This document shows, one piece after another, positions 33,534 to 46,500 of a DNA stretch of 64,000 nucleotides. How positions within the stretch are numbered: the stretch's first letter is position 1; each line of letters opens with the position of its first letter. Source of the DNA: Symsagittifera roscoffensis (lineage: Eukaryota; Xenacoelomorpha; Acoela; Convolutidae). Under the pieces are notes generated by a model. The model made no database searches and had not been told where the DNA came from. It saw only the letters and a program-made list of their open reading frames with translations. Location: the NCBI RefSeq assembly GCF_963678635.1, contig NC_087064.1, forward strand, positions 310,001-374,000, given 5' to 3'. The position numbers and the translations under genes were made by a program.

Positions 33534-34074
33534 CGGGAAAAACCCCACCTAATTAAGAAATAGCAATTTACGCAAAAAAATGAGCGGGCATTTTAAGTTT
33601 GTAGCGGCGATAGACACAAGACACCAACATCGATGAAAGACTTCTTGTGAGTAAGACTCCTCTGGCGAATATTTTTGGTGTTAATTGCCTATTCCGAGAA
33701 AAGTAATAATAGACGCTAGAAACGAGAAAACCTGAGAAGTTTTGATGGGAGATGATTGAATTTCGTTAATAAGGTCGTTCTTGAGATCTGGACTCGAACC
33801 CGGGGTGACCTTTAAATGAACTTTAGGCAAGCATGACAAAATTCGCATGAAAAACTTCGGTCGAAACTGGTTGTCAGCCTTTTAGATATGTAAAAACACA
33901 GGCAGGGGGACTCGAAACTACGCAAAACCGCTCTAAATAAATAATTGTTTACCATATGCATAGACCAACGGCTAATGTGCTTTGTATAGCTTCGTTTTAA
34001 ATCAATTTTAACCACGATTGTCTTTATATAATTAAAAACCTTAGCGCGGCAATAACCTAAGCCCCTCAAGACGG

Positions 34075-34243
34075 ATGAGCAGGATTTACGACTCAACACA
34101 CTCATAATGGCTTCACTGTGTGTGGATTGTGCGCATCAGTCTTTGCCGTGATACATGAGCACTATATGGACGAGTGGGCAGTATTGAAAGCAGAAATGGG
34201 CCGAAGTCATGAACACCAGTTTTACAAAAAGGCTTGCTTTTAA
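34075..34243 (+). pseudogene. Zinc-finger-like exon relic, block B
   Basis: The frame starting near 34082 encodes C-x2-C (34121-34132), the central D-E-W, L-K-A, and ends F-Y-K-K-A-C-F before TAA at 34241-34243. No ATG opens it: the block A ATG is ACG here. Compared with block A it lacks the extra G, so the last Cys stays in frame. Conservation of the Cys and Trp positions in both copies, against many differences elsewhere, suggests that the ancestral stretch was coding. A Pcf11-like finger is the best guess, from spacing only. Confidence 0.3.
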
Positions 34244-37200
34244 CGATATCTTTCGACCGGCAAATCACACAAATTAGGGTAGATCGTTTTGCTTTTGGCA
34301 TAGCAAACGGCTTATATCAAAATTTCCTACTAACCAACCTAATTTTAGAACGGGGGATAAATTAACAGTTGCACGATTTAAACCAAATAGTTGAGGGAAA
34401 TTAACCAAAAGCAAGTGTATCGCCATCGTTTTTTTCTACGAAGCACTAGCTTTCGATAAGAGACAGTTCGTAACACATATCTACTGGCATGGGGTTTAAA
34501 AGATCTACGCTTTGCTTGTTAGTTGCAAGTAACAGTAGTTTTTCATTTTTCGAAACGCTTTTGTTCATTTTTAAATTTCGCTTCACTAAAATAGCCTATA
34601 ATGTCAGTGTCATTCCACCGGATTGGCACAGTCGAACCCGCCGACGGTCTAGAAAAAGACCGATAAAGGCATTACTATCAGACTAGCAGTGAAAAGGGTG
34701 GTCGGAATATTCTAGAAAATTTATAAATTTTAAGTTTTTGATTCGAATCAGATCATTTCTGAGAATTGCGGGGACGGCCATTTTGAACAAAAAAGAAAAT
34801 GAAAAACAGAACAAACGCAGACGCCGAGAGACAAGACGCAAAACAATTGTGAGAAAACAGAGAAAAAACGAAGTCTCTTATCTTGACGATCAGACACGAT
34901 AAGACAATTAGATGAAGCAGATAAGAAGAAAAGAGGCTTCAGTGGGACAGCAGGAAGGATCCATACTTTCCCGTGCAACAAGATTGGGAAGGTAGTGACG
35001 TTATCTCTGAGGGAAACGGAATTCGAGGCCCGGTGCCCAGAGACTATGTGAAACTATTTCACGTACTTATCAGCTGCTGTGGTGCCCTAAATAGTTGAAT
35101 TGACTCCAATTTTATAAAGTGTTTTAGAGCATGATTAGAGTATTTTAGAACAACCGGCAATCAGACAAATTAGGGTAGATCGTTTTGCTTTCGGCATAGG
35201 AAACAGCTTATATCAAAATTTCCGACTAACTAAACTTATTTTAGAACGGTGGACAAATTAACAGTTGCACGATTATAATCCAATCGCTGATGGATATGAA
35301 TCAAATGCAAGTGTATCGCCATTGTGTTTTCTAAGAGGCAATAGCTCTCAACAGGGGACAGGTCGTGATACCTATCTCTTGGCATGGGGCTTAAAAGATC
35401 TATACTCCGCTGGTTAGTTGCAAGTAACAGTGGTTTCTCATTTTTTTGAAATGCTTTTGTTTATTTTTGATTTTCGATTAACTAAACTAGTCTATAATAT
35501 CAATGCCATTTCCCCGGATTGGCACAATAGAATACGCCGACGCACTAGAAAAAGAACGACAAAGGCGTTAGCATCAGATTAGCAATAAAAAGGAGGGTCG
35601 TAATATTCTAGAATTTTCGAATTTTACGTTTTCGATTCGAGCCGGGTCACTTCTGAGAAATGCGGAATGGCCATTTTGAACAAAAAAGAGAATAAAAGCA
35701 GGACAGATGAAGACGCCGAGAGAACAAGACGCAAAACAGTCGTGAGAAAACAGTGAAAAAACAAAGTGTCTTTTCGTGCCGATCAGACACGATACGACAC
35801 ATAGCTGAAGCAGATAAGAGGAAAGGAGGCTTCCGGGGGACAGTCGGGAGGATCCGTACCATCCCGAGCAACGATATTGGGGAGATGGTGACGTTATCTT
35901 TGAGGGAAACGGAATTGGAGTCCCGGTGCCCAGAGACTATGTGGAACTATTATGCGTACTTATCAGCAGCTGTGATGCCCTTAAAAGTTGAATTGACCCC
36001 GGTTTTATGAAGTATTTTAGAGCATTACTAGAGTAGTTTAGAACAACCGGCAAATCAGACAAATTAGGGTAGATCGTTTTGCTTTCGGCACAGCAAACAG
36101 CTTACATCAAAATTTCCGATTAAACAAACTTATTTCAGAACGGTGGACAAATCAACAGTTGCACGATTATAAACCAATCGCTGATGGAAAGGAATCAAAT
36201 GCAAGTGCATCGATATCGTGTCTCTCTAAGCGGCAATTGCTTTCAACAGGGGACAAGTCGTAATACATATCTCTTGGCATGGAGTTTAAAAGATCTACAC
36301 TCCGCTGGTTAGTTGCAACTAAGAGTCGTTTCTCATTTTTTTGAAACGCTTTTGTTCATTTTTGGTTTTCGCTTAACTAAACTAGTCTGTAATGTCAGTG
36401 CCATTCCATCGAATTGACAAAGTCGAACCTGCCGACGCTCTAGAAAAAAACGTTACAGGCTTTAGCATCAGATTAGCAGTGAAAAGGGTGGTCGGAATAC
36501 TCTAGAATATTTATAAATTTTAAGTTTGTGATACGAATCAGATCATTTCTGAGAAATGCGAGGACGGCCATTTTGAACAAAAAAGAAAATAAGAAACAGA
36601 ACAAACAAAGACGCCTAGAGAACAAGACGAAAAAAAGTTGTGAGAAAACAGAGGAAAAATGATGTCTCTTATCTTGACGATCAGACACGATAAGACACTT
36701 AGCTGAAGCAGATAAGAAGAAAAGAGGCTTCAGTGGGACAGCAGGAAGAATCCGCACCCTCCCATGCAACGAAATTGGGGAGATAGTGACGTTAACTCTG
36801 AGGGAAAACGGAATTGGAGGCCCGGTGCCATGGACTATTTGAAACTATTATACGTACTTATCAGCTGCTGGGTGCCCCAAATAATTGAATTGACTCCGAT
36901 TTTATAAGGTATTTCAGAGCATGAGTAGAGTATTTTAAAAAAAACCGGCAAATCAGACAAATTAGGGTAGATCGTTTTTTTTTTCGGCATAGCAAACAGC
37001 TTATATCAAAATTTCCGACTGAACAAACTTATTTAGGAACGGTGGTTAAATTAACAGTTGCACAATTATAACCCAATCGCTGATGGAAATCAATCAAATG
37101 CAAGTGTATCGCCATCATGTCTTTCTGATAGGCAATAGCTCTCAACAGAGGACAGGTCGTAATACATATCTCTTGGCATGGGGTTTAAAAGATCTACACT

Positions 37201-37845
37201 CCTCTGGTTAGTTGCAAGTAACAGTCGTTTCTCATTTCTTTGAAACGCTTTTGTTCACTTTTGATTTTCGCTTAAGTAAACTAGTCTGTAATGTCCGTGC
37301 CATTCCATCGGATTGGCACAGCCGAACCCGTCGACGCTCTAGAAAAAGACTGATAAAGGCATTAGCATCAGATAAGCAGTGAAAAGTGTCGTCGGAATAT
37401 TCTAGAATATTTATAAATTTTAAATTTGTGATACGAATCGGATCATTTCTGAGAAAGGCGGGGACGGCCATATTGAACAAAAATTAAAATAAAAAAAAGA
37501 ACAAACCAAGACGCCGAGAGAAGAAGACGCAAAACAGTTGTGAGAAAACAGAGGAAAAATGAAGTCTCTTATCTTGACGATCAGACACGATAAAACACTT
37601 AGCTGAAGCAGATAAGAAGAAAAAAGGCTTCAGTGGGACAGCAGGAAGGATCCGTACCCACCCATCCAACGAGATTGAGGAGATCGGGACGTTATCTCTG
37701 AGTGGAAACGGAAATGGAGGCCCCGTGCCATAGACTATTTGAAACTATAATACGTACTAATCAGCTGCTGTGGTGCCCTAAAAAGTTGAATTGACTCCGA
37801 TTTTTTAAAGTATTTTAGAGCATGAGTAGAGTATTTTATAACAAC

Positions 37846-38502
37846 CGGCAAATCGGGTAGATCGTTTTGCTTTTGGCATATCAAACAGCTTATATCAAAA
37901 TTTTCGACTGACCAAACTTATTTTAGAACGGTGGTTAAATTAACAGTTGCACAATTATAATCCAATCGCTGATGAAAATCAATCAAACTCAAGTGTATCG
38001 CCATCGTGACTTTTTGAGAGGCAATAGCTTTCAACAGAGGACAGGTCGTAATACATATCTCCTGGCATGGGATTTAAAAGATCTACACTCCGCTGGTTAA
38101 TTGCAAGTAACAGTCGTTTCTCAATTTTTTGAAACGCTTTTGTTCATTTTTGATTTTCGCTTAACTAAGATAGTCTGTAATGTCAGTGCCATTCCATCGG
38201 ATTGGCACAGTCAAACCCGCTGACGCTCTAAAAAAGGAACGATAGAGGCATTATAATCAGATTAGCAGTGAAAATGGTAGTCGGATTTTTCTAGAATATT
38301 TCTAGAAGCATCCATACCATCCCGTGCAACAAGATTGGTGAGATAGTGACGTTATCTCTGAGGGGAAACGGAATTGGAGGCCCGGTGACAGAGACTATTT
38401 GAAACTATTATACGTACTTATCAGCTGCTGTGGTGCCCTAAATAGTTGAATTGACTCCGATTTTATAATGTATTTTAGAGCATGAGTAGAGTATTTTAGA
38501 AC
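37846..38502 (+). repeat. Short satellite unit (deletion of about 240 bp)
   Basis: Spacing to the next unit is about 657 instead of 895. The sequence jumps near 38300 from TTTCTAGAA to AGCATCCATACC, omitting the block with the A/G-rich tract and the palindrome. Confidence 0.8.
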
Positions 38503-39399
38503 AACCGGCAAATCGGACAAATTAGGGTAGATCGTTTTGCTTTCGACATAGCTAACTTCTTATATCAAAATTTCTGACTAACCAAACTTATTTTGGAACG
38601 GTGGACAATTTAACAGTTGCACGATTATAATCCAATCGCTGATGGATATGAATCAAATGCAAGTGTATCGCCATTGTGTTTTCTAAGAGGCAATATCTCT
38701 CGACAGGGGACAGGTCATAAAACCTATCTCTTGGCATGGGGCCTAAAATATCTACACTCCGCTGGTTAGTTGCAAGTAACAGTCGTTTCTCTTTTTTTTT
38801 GAAACGCTTTTGTTCATTTTTGATTTTCGATTAACTAAACTAGTCTGTAAGGTTAGTGCCTTTACCCCGGATTGGCACAGTCAAACACGCCGACGCACTA
38901 GAAAAAGAACGACAAAGGCGTTAGCATCAGATCAGCAGTGAAAAGTAGAGTCGGAATATTCTACAATTTTCAAATTTTAAGTTTTCGGTTCGAGCCAGAT
39001 CACTTCTGAGAAATGCGGGGACGGCCATTTTGAACAAAAAAGAGATTAAAAGCAGAACAGACGAAGCCGCCGACAGAACAAGACGCAAAACAGTTGTGAG
39101 AAAACAGTGAAAAAACAAAGTGTCTTATCTTGACGATCAGACACGATAAGACAATTAGATGAAGCAGATAAGAAGAAAAGAGGCTTCAGTGGGACAGCAG
39201 GAAGGATCCATACTTTCCCGTGCAACAAGATTGGGAAGGTAGTGACGTTATCTCTGAGGGAAACGGGATTAGAGGCTCGGTGCCCAGAGACTATGTGGAA
39301 CTATTATACGAACTTATCAGCTGCTGTGATGCCCTAGATAGTTGAAACGACCCCGATTTTATAAAGTATTTTAGAGCATGAGTAGATTATTTTAGAACA

Positions 39400-40500
39400 A
39401 CCGGCAAATCAGACAAATTAGGGTAGATCAATTTGCTATCGGCATAGCAAACAGCTTATATCAAAATTTCCGACTAACCAAACCTATTTCAGAACGTTGG
39501 AAAAACTAACAGTTGCACGATTATAATCCAATAGCTGATGGAAATGAATCGAATAAAAGTGTATCGCCATCGTGTCTTTCTAAGAGGCAAAAGCTTTCAG
39601 CAGGGGACAGGTCGTAATACATATCTCTTGGCATGGGGTTTAAAAGATCTACACTGCGCTGGTTAGTTGCGAGTAACAGTCGTTTCTCATTTTTTGAAAC
39701 GCTTTTGTTCATTTTTGATTTTCGCTTAACTAAACTAGTCTGTAAAGTCAGTGCCATTCCATTGGATTGGCACAGTCGAACCCGCGACGCTCTAGAAAAA
39801 GAACGATAAAGGCATTAGCATCTGATTAGCAGTGAAAACGAGGGTCAGAATATTCTAGAATTTTCAAATTTTAAGTTTTCAAGTAACAGTCGTTTCTTGT
39901 TTTTTTGAAACGCTTTTGTTCTTTTTTGATTTTTGATTAAAAAAACTAGTCTGTAAGGTCAGTGCCATTCCCTCGTATTGGCACAGCCGAACACGCCGAC
40001 GCACTAGAAAAAGAACGACAAAGGCGTTAGCATCAGATTAGCAGTAAAAAGGAGGGTCGGAATAATCTAGAATTTTCAATTTTTACGTTTTCGATTCGAG
40101 CCAGATCACTTTCGAAAAAAGTGGGAACGGCCATTTGAACAAAAAAGAGAATAAAAGCAGAACAGACGAAGACGCCGAGAGAACAAGACGCAAAACAGTT
40201 GTGAGAAAACAGTGAAAAAACAAAGTGTCTTATCGTTCCGATCACACACGATAAGTCACATAGCTGAAGCAGATAAGAAGAAAAGAGGCTTCCGTGGGAC
40301 AGCCGGAAGGATCCGTACCCTCCAGTGCAACGAGATTGTGGAGATAGTAATGTTATCTACGAGGGAAACGGAATTGGAGGCCCGGTGCTCAGAGACTATG
40401 TGAAACTACTATACGTACTTATCAGCTGCTGTGATGCCCTAAATAGTTGAATTGACCCCGATTTTATAAGTATTTAGAGCATGAGTAGAGTATTTTAGAA
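39400..40500 (+). repeat. Long satellite unit (internal duplication of about 205 bp)
   Basis: Near 39880, after AATTTTAAGTTTTC, the sequence returns to AAGTAACAGTCGTTTCT, a block already passed at 39670 in the same unit. The segment between is therefore present twice. Confidence 0.8.
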
Positions 40501-43500
40501 CAACCGGCAAATCAGACAATTTAGGGTAGATCGTTTTGTTTTTGGCATAGCAAACAGCTTAGATCAAAGTTTCTGACTAACCAAACTTATTTTAGAACGG
40601 TGGACAAACTAACAGTTGCACGATTATAATCCAATCGCTGATGGAAATGAATCAAATGCAAGTGTATGGCCATCGTGTCCTTCTAAGAGGCAATAGCTCT
40701 CAACAGGGGACGGGTCGTAATACATATCTCTTGGCATGTGGTTTAAAACATCTACACTCCGCAGGTTAGTTGCAAGTAACAGTCGTTTCTCATTTTTTTG
40801 AAACGCTTTTTTTTTCATTTTTGATTTTCGATTGACTAAACTAGTCTGTAATGTCAGTGCCATTCCATCGGATTGGCACAGTCGAACACGCTGACGCACT
40901 AGAAAAAGAACGACAAAGGCGTTAGCATCAGATTGGCAGTAAAAAGGACGGTCGAAACTTTCTAGATTTTTCAAATTGTACGTTTTCGATTCGAGCTAGA
41001 TCACTTCTGAGAAAGGCGAGGACGGCTATTTTGAACAAAAAAGAAAATAAGAAACAGAACAAACGAAGACGCCGAGAGAACAAGACGCAAAACAGTTGTG
41101 AGAAAACAGAGAAAAAATGAAGTCTCTCATCTTGGCGATCAGACACGATAAGACACTTAGCTGAAGCAGATAAGGAGAAAGGAGGCTTCAATGGGACAGC
41201 AGGAAGCATCCGTACCTTCCCGTGCAACAAGATTGGCGAGATAGTGACGTTATCTCTGAGGGAAAACGGAATTGGAGGCCCGGTGACAGAGACTATTTGA
41301 AACTACTATACGTACTTATCAGCTGCTGTGGTGCCCTAAATAGTTGAATTGACTCCAATTTTATAAGGTAATTTAGAGAATGAGTAGAGTATTTTAGAAC
41401 AGCCGGCAAATCAGACAATTTAGGGTAGATCGTTTTGTTTTTGGCATAGCAAACAGCTTATTTCAAAGTTTCCGACTAACCAAACTTATTTTAGAACGGT
41501 GGACAAACTAACAGTTGCACGATTATAATCCAATCGCTGATGGAAATGAATCAAATGCAAGTGTATGGCCATCGTGTCCTTCTAAGAGGCAATAGCTCTC
41601 AACAGGGGACGGGTCGTAATACATATCTCTTGGCATGTGGTTTAAAAGATCTACACTCCGCAGGTTAGTTGCAAGTAACAGTCGTTTCTCATTTTTTTGA
41701 AACGCTTTTTTTCATTTTTGATTTTCGATTAACTAAAATAGTCTGTAATGTCAGTGCCATTCCATCGGATTGGCACAGTCGAACACGCTGACGCACTAGA
41801 AAAAGAACGACAAAGGCGTTAGCATCAGATTGGCAGTAAAAAGGACGGTCGGAACTTTCTAGATTTTTCAAATTGTACGTTTTCGATTCGAGCTAGATCA
41901 CTTCTGAGAAATGCGAGGACGGCTATTTTGAACAAAAAAGAAAATAAAAAACAGAACAAACGAAGACGCCGAGAGAACAAGACACAAAACAGTTGTGAGA
42001 AAACAGAGAAAAAATTAAGTCTCTTATCTTGGCGATCAGACACGATAAGACACTTAGCTGAAGCAGATAAGGAGAAAGGTGGCTTCATTGGGACAGCAGG
42101 AAGCATCCGTACCTTCCCGTGCAACAAGATTGGCGAGATAGTGACGTTATCTCTGAGGGGAAACGGAATTGGAGGCCCGGTGACAGAGACTATTTGAAAC
42201 TATTATACGTACTTATCAGCTGCTGTGGTGCCCTAAATAGTTGAATTGACTCCAATTTTATAAGGTAATTGAGAACATGAGTAGAGTATTTTAGAAAAAC
42301 CGGCAAATCAGACAGTTTAGGCTAGATCGTTTTGTTTTTGGCATAGCAAACAGCTTATTTCAAAGTTTCCGACTAACCAAACTTATTTTAGAACGGTGGA
42401 CAAACTAACAGTTGAACGATTATAATCCAATCGCTGATGGAAATTAATCAAATGCAAGTGTATGGCCACCGTGTCCTTCTAAGAGGCAATAGCTCTCAAC
42501 AGGTGACAGGTCGTAATACATATCTCTTGGCATGGGGTTTAAAAGATCTACACTGCGCTGGTTAGTTGCAAGTAACAGTCGTTTCTCATTTTTTTGAAAC
42601 ACTTTTGTTCATTTTTGGTTTTCGCTTAGCTAAACTAGTCTGTAAGGTCAGTGCAATTCCATCGGATTGGCACATTTGAACCCGCGACGCTCTAGAAAAA
42701 GAACGATAAAGGCATTGGCATCTGATTAGCAGTGAAAACGAGGGTCAGAATATTCTAGAATTTTCAAATTTTAAGTTTTCGATTCGAGTCAGATCATTTT
42801 TGAGATATGCGGGGACAGCCATTTTGAACAAAAAAGAGAATAAAAGCAAAACAGACGAAGACGCCGAGAGAACAAGACGCAAAACAGTTGTGAGAAATTA
42901 GTGAAAAAACGAAGTGTCTTATTGTTCCGATCAGACACGATAAGTCACAAAGCTGAAGCAGATAAGAAGAAAGGAGGCTTCCGTGGGACAGCCGGAAGGA
43001 TCCGTAACCTCCAGTTTAACGAGATTGTGGAGATAGTAACGTTATCTACGAGGGAAACGGAATTGGAGGCCCGGTGCACAGAGACTATGTGAAACTACTA
43101 TACGTACTTATCAGCTGCTATGATGCCCTAAATAGTTGAATTGACCCCGGTTTTATAAGTATTTAGAGCATGAGTAGAGTATTTTAGAACAACGGGCAAT
43201 TCAGACAATTTAGGGTAGATCGTTTTGTTTTTGGCATAGCAAACAGCTTATTTCAAAGTTTCCGACTAACCAAACTTATTTTAGAACGGTGGACAAACTA
43301 ACAGTTGCACGATTATAATCCAATCGCTGATGGAAATTAATCAAATGCAAGTGTATGGCCACCGTGTCCTTCTAAGAGGCAATAGCTCTCAACAGGTGAC
43401 AGGTCGTAATACATATCTCTTGGCATGGGGTTTAAAAGATCTACACTGCGCTGGTTAGTTGCAAGTAACAGTCTTTTCTCATTTTTTTGAAACACTTTTG

Positions 43501-46500
43501 TTCATTTTTGATTTTCGCTTAGCTAAACTAGTCTGTAAGGTCAGTGCAATTCCATCGGATTGGCACATTTGAACCCGCGACGCTCTAGAAAAAGAACGAT
43601 AAAGGCATTGACATGTGATTAGCAGTGAAAACGAGGGTCAGAATATTCTAGAATTTTCAAATTTTAAGTTTTCGATTCGAGCCAGATCATTTTTGAGATA
43701 TGCGGGGACAGCCATTTTGAACAAAAAAGAGAATAAAAGCAGAACAGACGAAGACGCCGAGAGAACAAGACGCAAAACAGTTGTGAGAAAACAGTGAAAA
43801 AACAAAGTGTCTTATTGTTCCGATCAGACACGATAAGTCACAAAGCTGAAGCAGATAAGAAGAAAGGAGGCTTCCGTGGGACAGCCGGAAGGATCCGTAA
43901 CCTCCAGTGCAACGAGATTGTGGAGATAGTAACGTTATCTACGAGGGAAACGGAATTGGAGGCCCGGTGCACAGAGACTATGTGAAACTACTATACGTAC
44001 TTATCAGCTGCTATGATGCCCTAAATAGTTAAATTGACCCTGATTTTATAAGTATTTAGAGCATGAGTAGAGTATTTTAGAACAACCGGCAAATCAGACA
44101 ATTTAGGGTAGATCGTTTTGTTTTTGGCATAGCAAACAGCTTAGATCAAAGTTTCTGACTAACCAAACTTATTTTAGAACGGTGGACAAACTAACAGTTG
44201 TACGATTATAATCCAATCGCTGATGGAAATGAATCAAATGCAAGTGTAGGGCCATCGTGTCCTTCTAAGAGGCAATAGCTCTCAACAGGGGCGGATCGTA
44301 ATACATATCTCTTGGCATGGGGTTTAAAAGATCTACACTCCGCAGGTTAGTTGCAAGTAACAGTCGTTTCTCATTTTTTTGAAACGCTTTTGTTCATTTT
44401 TGATTTTCGATTAACTAAACTAGTCTGTAATGTCAGTGCCATTCCATCGGATTAGCACAGTCGAACACGCTGACGCACTAGAAAAAGAACGACAAAGGCG
44501 TTAGCATCAGATTGGCAGTAAAAAGGAGGGTCGGAACTTTCTAGATTTTTCAAATTGTACGTTTTCGATTCGAGCCAGATCACTTCTGAGAAATGCGAGG
44601 ACGGCTATTTTGAATAAAAAAGAAAATAAAAAACAGAACAAACGAAGACGCCGAGAGAACAAGACGCAAAACAGTTGTGAGAAAACAGAGAAAAAATGAA
44701 GTCTCTAATCTTGGCGATCAGACACGATAAGACACTTAGCTGAAGCAGATAAGGAGAAAGGAGGCTTCATTGGGACAGCAGGAAGCATCCGTACCTTCCC
44801 GTGCAACAAGATCGGCGAGATAGTGACTTTATCTCTGAGGGGAAACGGAATTGGAGGCCCGGTGACAGAGACTATTTGAAACTATTATACGTACTTATCA
44901 GCTGCTGTGGTGCCCTAAATAGTTGAATTGACTCCGATTTTATAAGGTATTTTAGAGCATGAGTAGAGTATTTTAGAACAACCGGCAAATCAGACAATTT
45001 AGGGTAGATCGTTTTGTTTTTGGCATAGCAAACAGCTTATTTCAAAGTTTCCGACTAACCAAACTTATTTTAGAACGGTGGACAAACTAACAGTTGCACG
45101 ATTATAATCCAATCGCTGATGGAAATTAATCAAATGCAAGTGTCTGGCCATCGTGTCCTTCTGAGGGGCAATAGCTCTCAACAGGTGACAGGTCGTAATA
45201 CATATCTCTTGGCATGGGGTTTAAAAGATCTACACTGCGCTGGTTAGTTGCAAGTAACAGTCGTTTCTCATTTTTTTGAAACGCTTTTGTTCATTTTTGA
45301 ATTTCGCTTAGCTAAATTAGTCTGTAAGGTCAGTGCAATTCCATCGGATTGGCACATTCGAACCCGCGACGCTCTAGAAAAAGAACGATAAAGGCATTGG
45401 CATCTGATTAGCAGTGAAAACGAGGGTCAGAATATTCTAGAATTTTCAAATTTTAAGTTTTCGATTCGAGCCAGATCATTTCTGAGATATGCGGCGAAGG
45501 CCATTTTGAACAAAAAAGAGAATAAAAGCAGAACAGACGAAGACGCCGAGAGAACAAGACGCAAAACAGTTGTGAGAAAACACTGAAAAAACAAAGTGTC
45601 TTATCGTTCCGATCAGACACGATAAGTCACAAAGCTGAAGCAGATAAGAAGAAAGGAGGCTTCCGTGGGACAGCCGGAAGGATCAATACCCTCCCATGCA
45701 ACGAGATTGGGGAGATAGTAACGTTATCTCTGAGGGAAACGGAAATGGAGGCCCGGTGCCCAGAGACTATGTGCAACTATTATACGTACTTGTCAGCTGC
45801 TGTGATGCACTTAATAGTTGAATTGACCCCGATTTTATAAAGTATTTTAGAACATGATTAGAATATTTTAGAACAACCGGCAAATCAGACAAATTAGGGT
45901 AGATCGTTTTGCTTTTGGGGTAGCAAACAGCTTATATCAAAGTTTCCGACTAACCAAACTTATTTTAGAACGATGGACAAACTAACAGTTGCACGATTAT
46001 AATCCAATCGCTGATGGAAATGAATCAAATGCAAGTGTATGGCCATCGTGTCCTTCTAAGAGGCAATAGCTTTCAACAGAGGACAGGTCGTAAAACATAT
46101 CTCTGGGAATGGGGTTTAAAAGATTTACACTCTGCTGGTTAGTTGCAAGTAACAGTCGTTTCTCATTTTTTTGAAACGCTTTTGTTCATTTTTGATTTTC
46201 GATTAACTAAACTAGTCTGTAATGTCAGTGCCATTCCCCCGGATTGGCACAGTCGAACACGCCGACGCACTAGAAAAAGAACGACAAAGGCGTTAGCATC
46301 AGATTAGCAGTAAAACAGAGGGTCGGAATATTCTAGATTTTTCAAATTTTACGTTTTCGATTCGAATCAGATCACTTCTGAGAAATGCGGGGACGGCCAT
46401 TTTGAATTAAAAAGAGAATAAAAGCAGAACAGACGAAGACGCCGAGAGAACAAGACGCAAAACAGTTGTGAGAGAACAGTAAAAAAACAAAGTGTCTTAT

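Larger units (their letters stand above)
31347..33816. repeat. Direct tandem duplication of 1,235 bp, block B
   Basis: 31347-32581 and 32582-33816 look identical by eye. Each contains the CAP-like 5' relic, its 3'-flank piece, the shared non-coding segment and the hairpin. The join is at TTTAAATGA: the first copy runs into GATCACACC, the second into the zinc-finger relic flank as in block A. Lack of differences means a very recent event or an assembly duplication. Confidence 0.85.

Noticed and set aside
40928-42127. Recurring minus-strand ORFs of about 100 codons in satellite units
   Set aside because: They begin at TTG, have Phe/Leu/Ser-rich low-complexity content, and vary with the unit rather than being conserved as protein.
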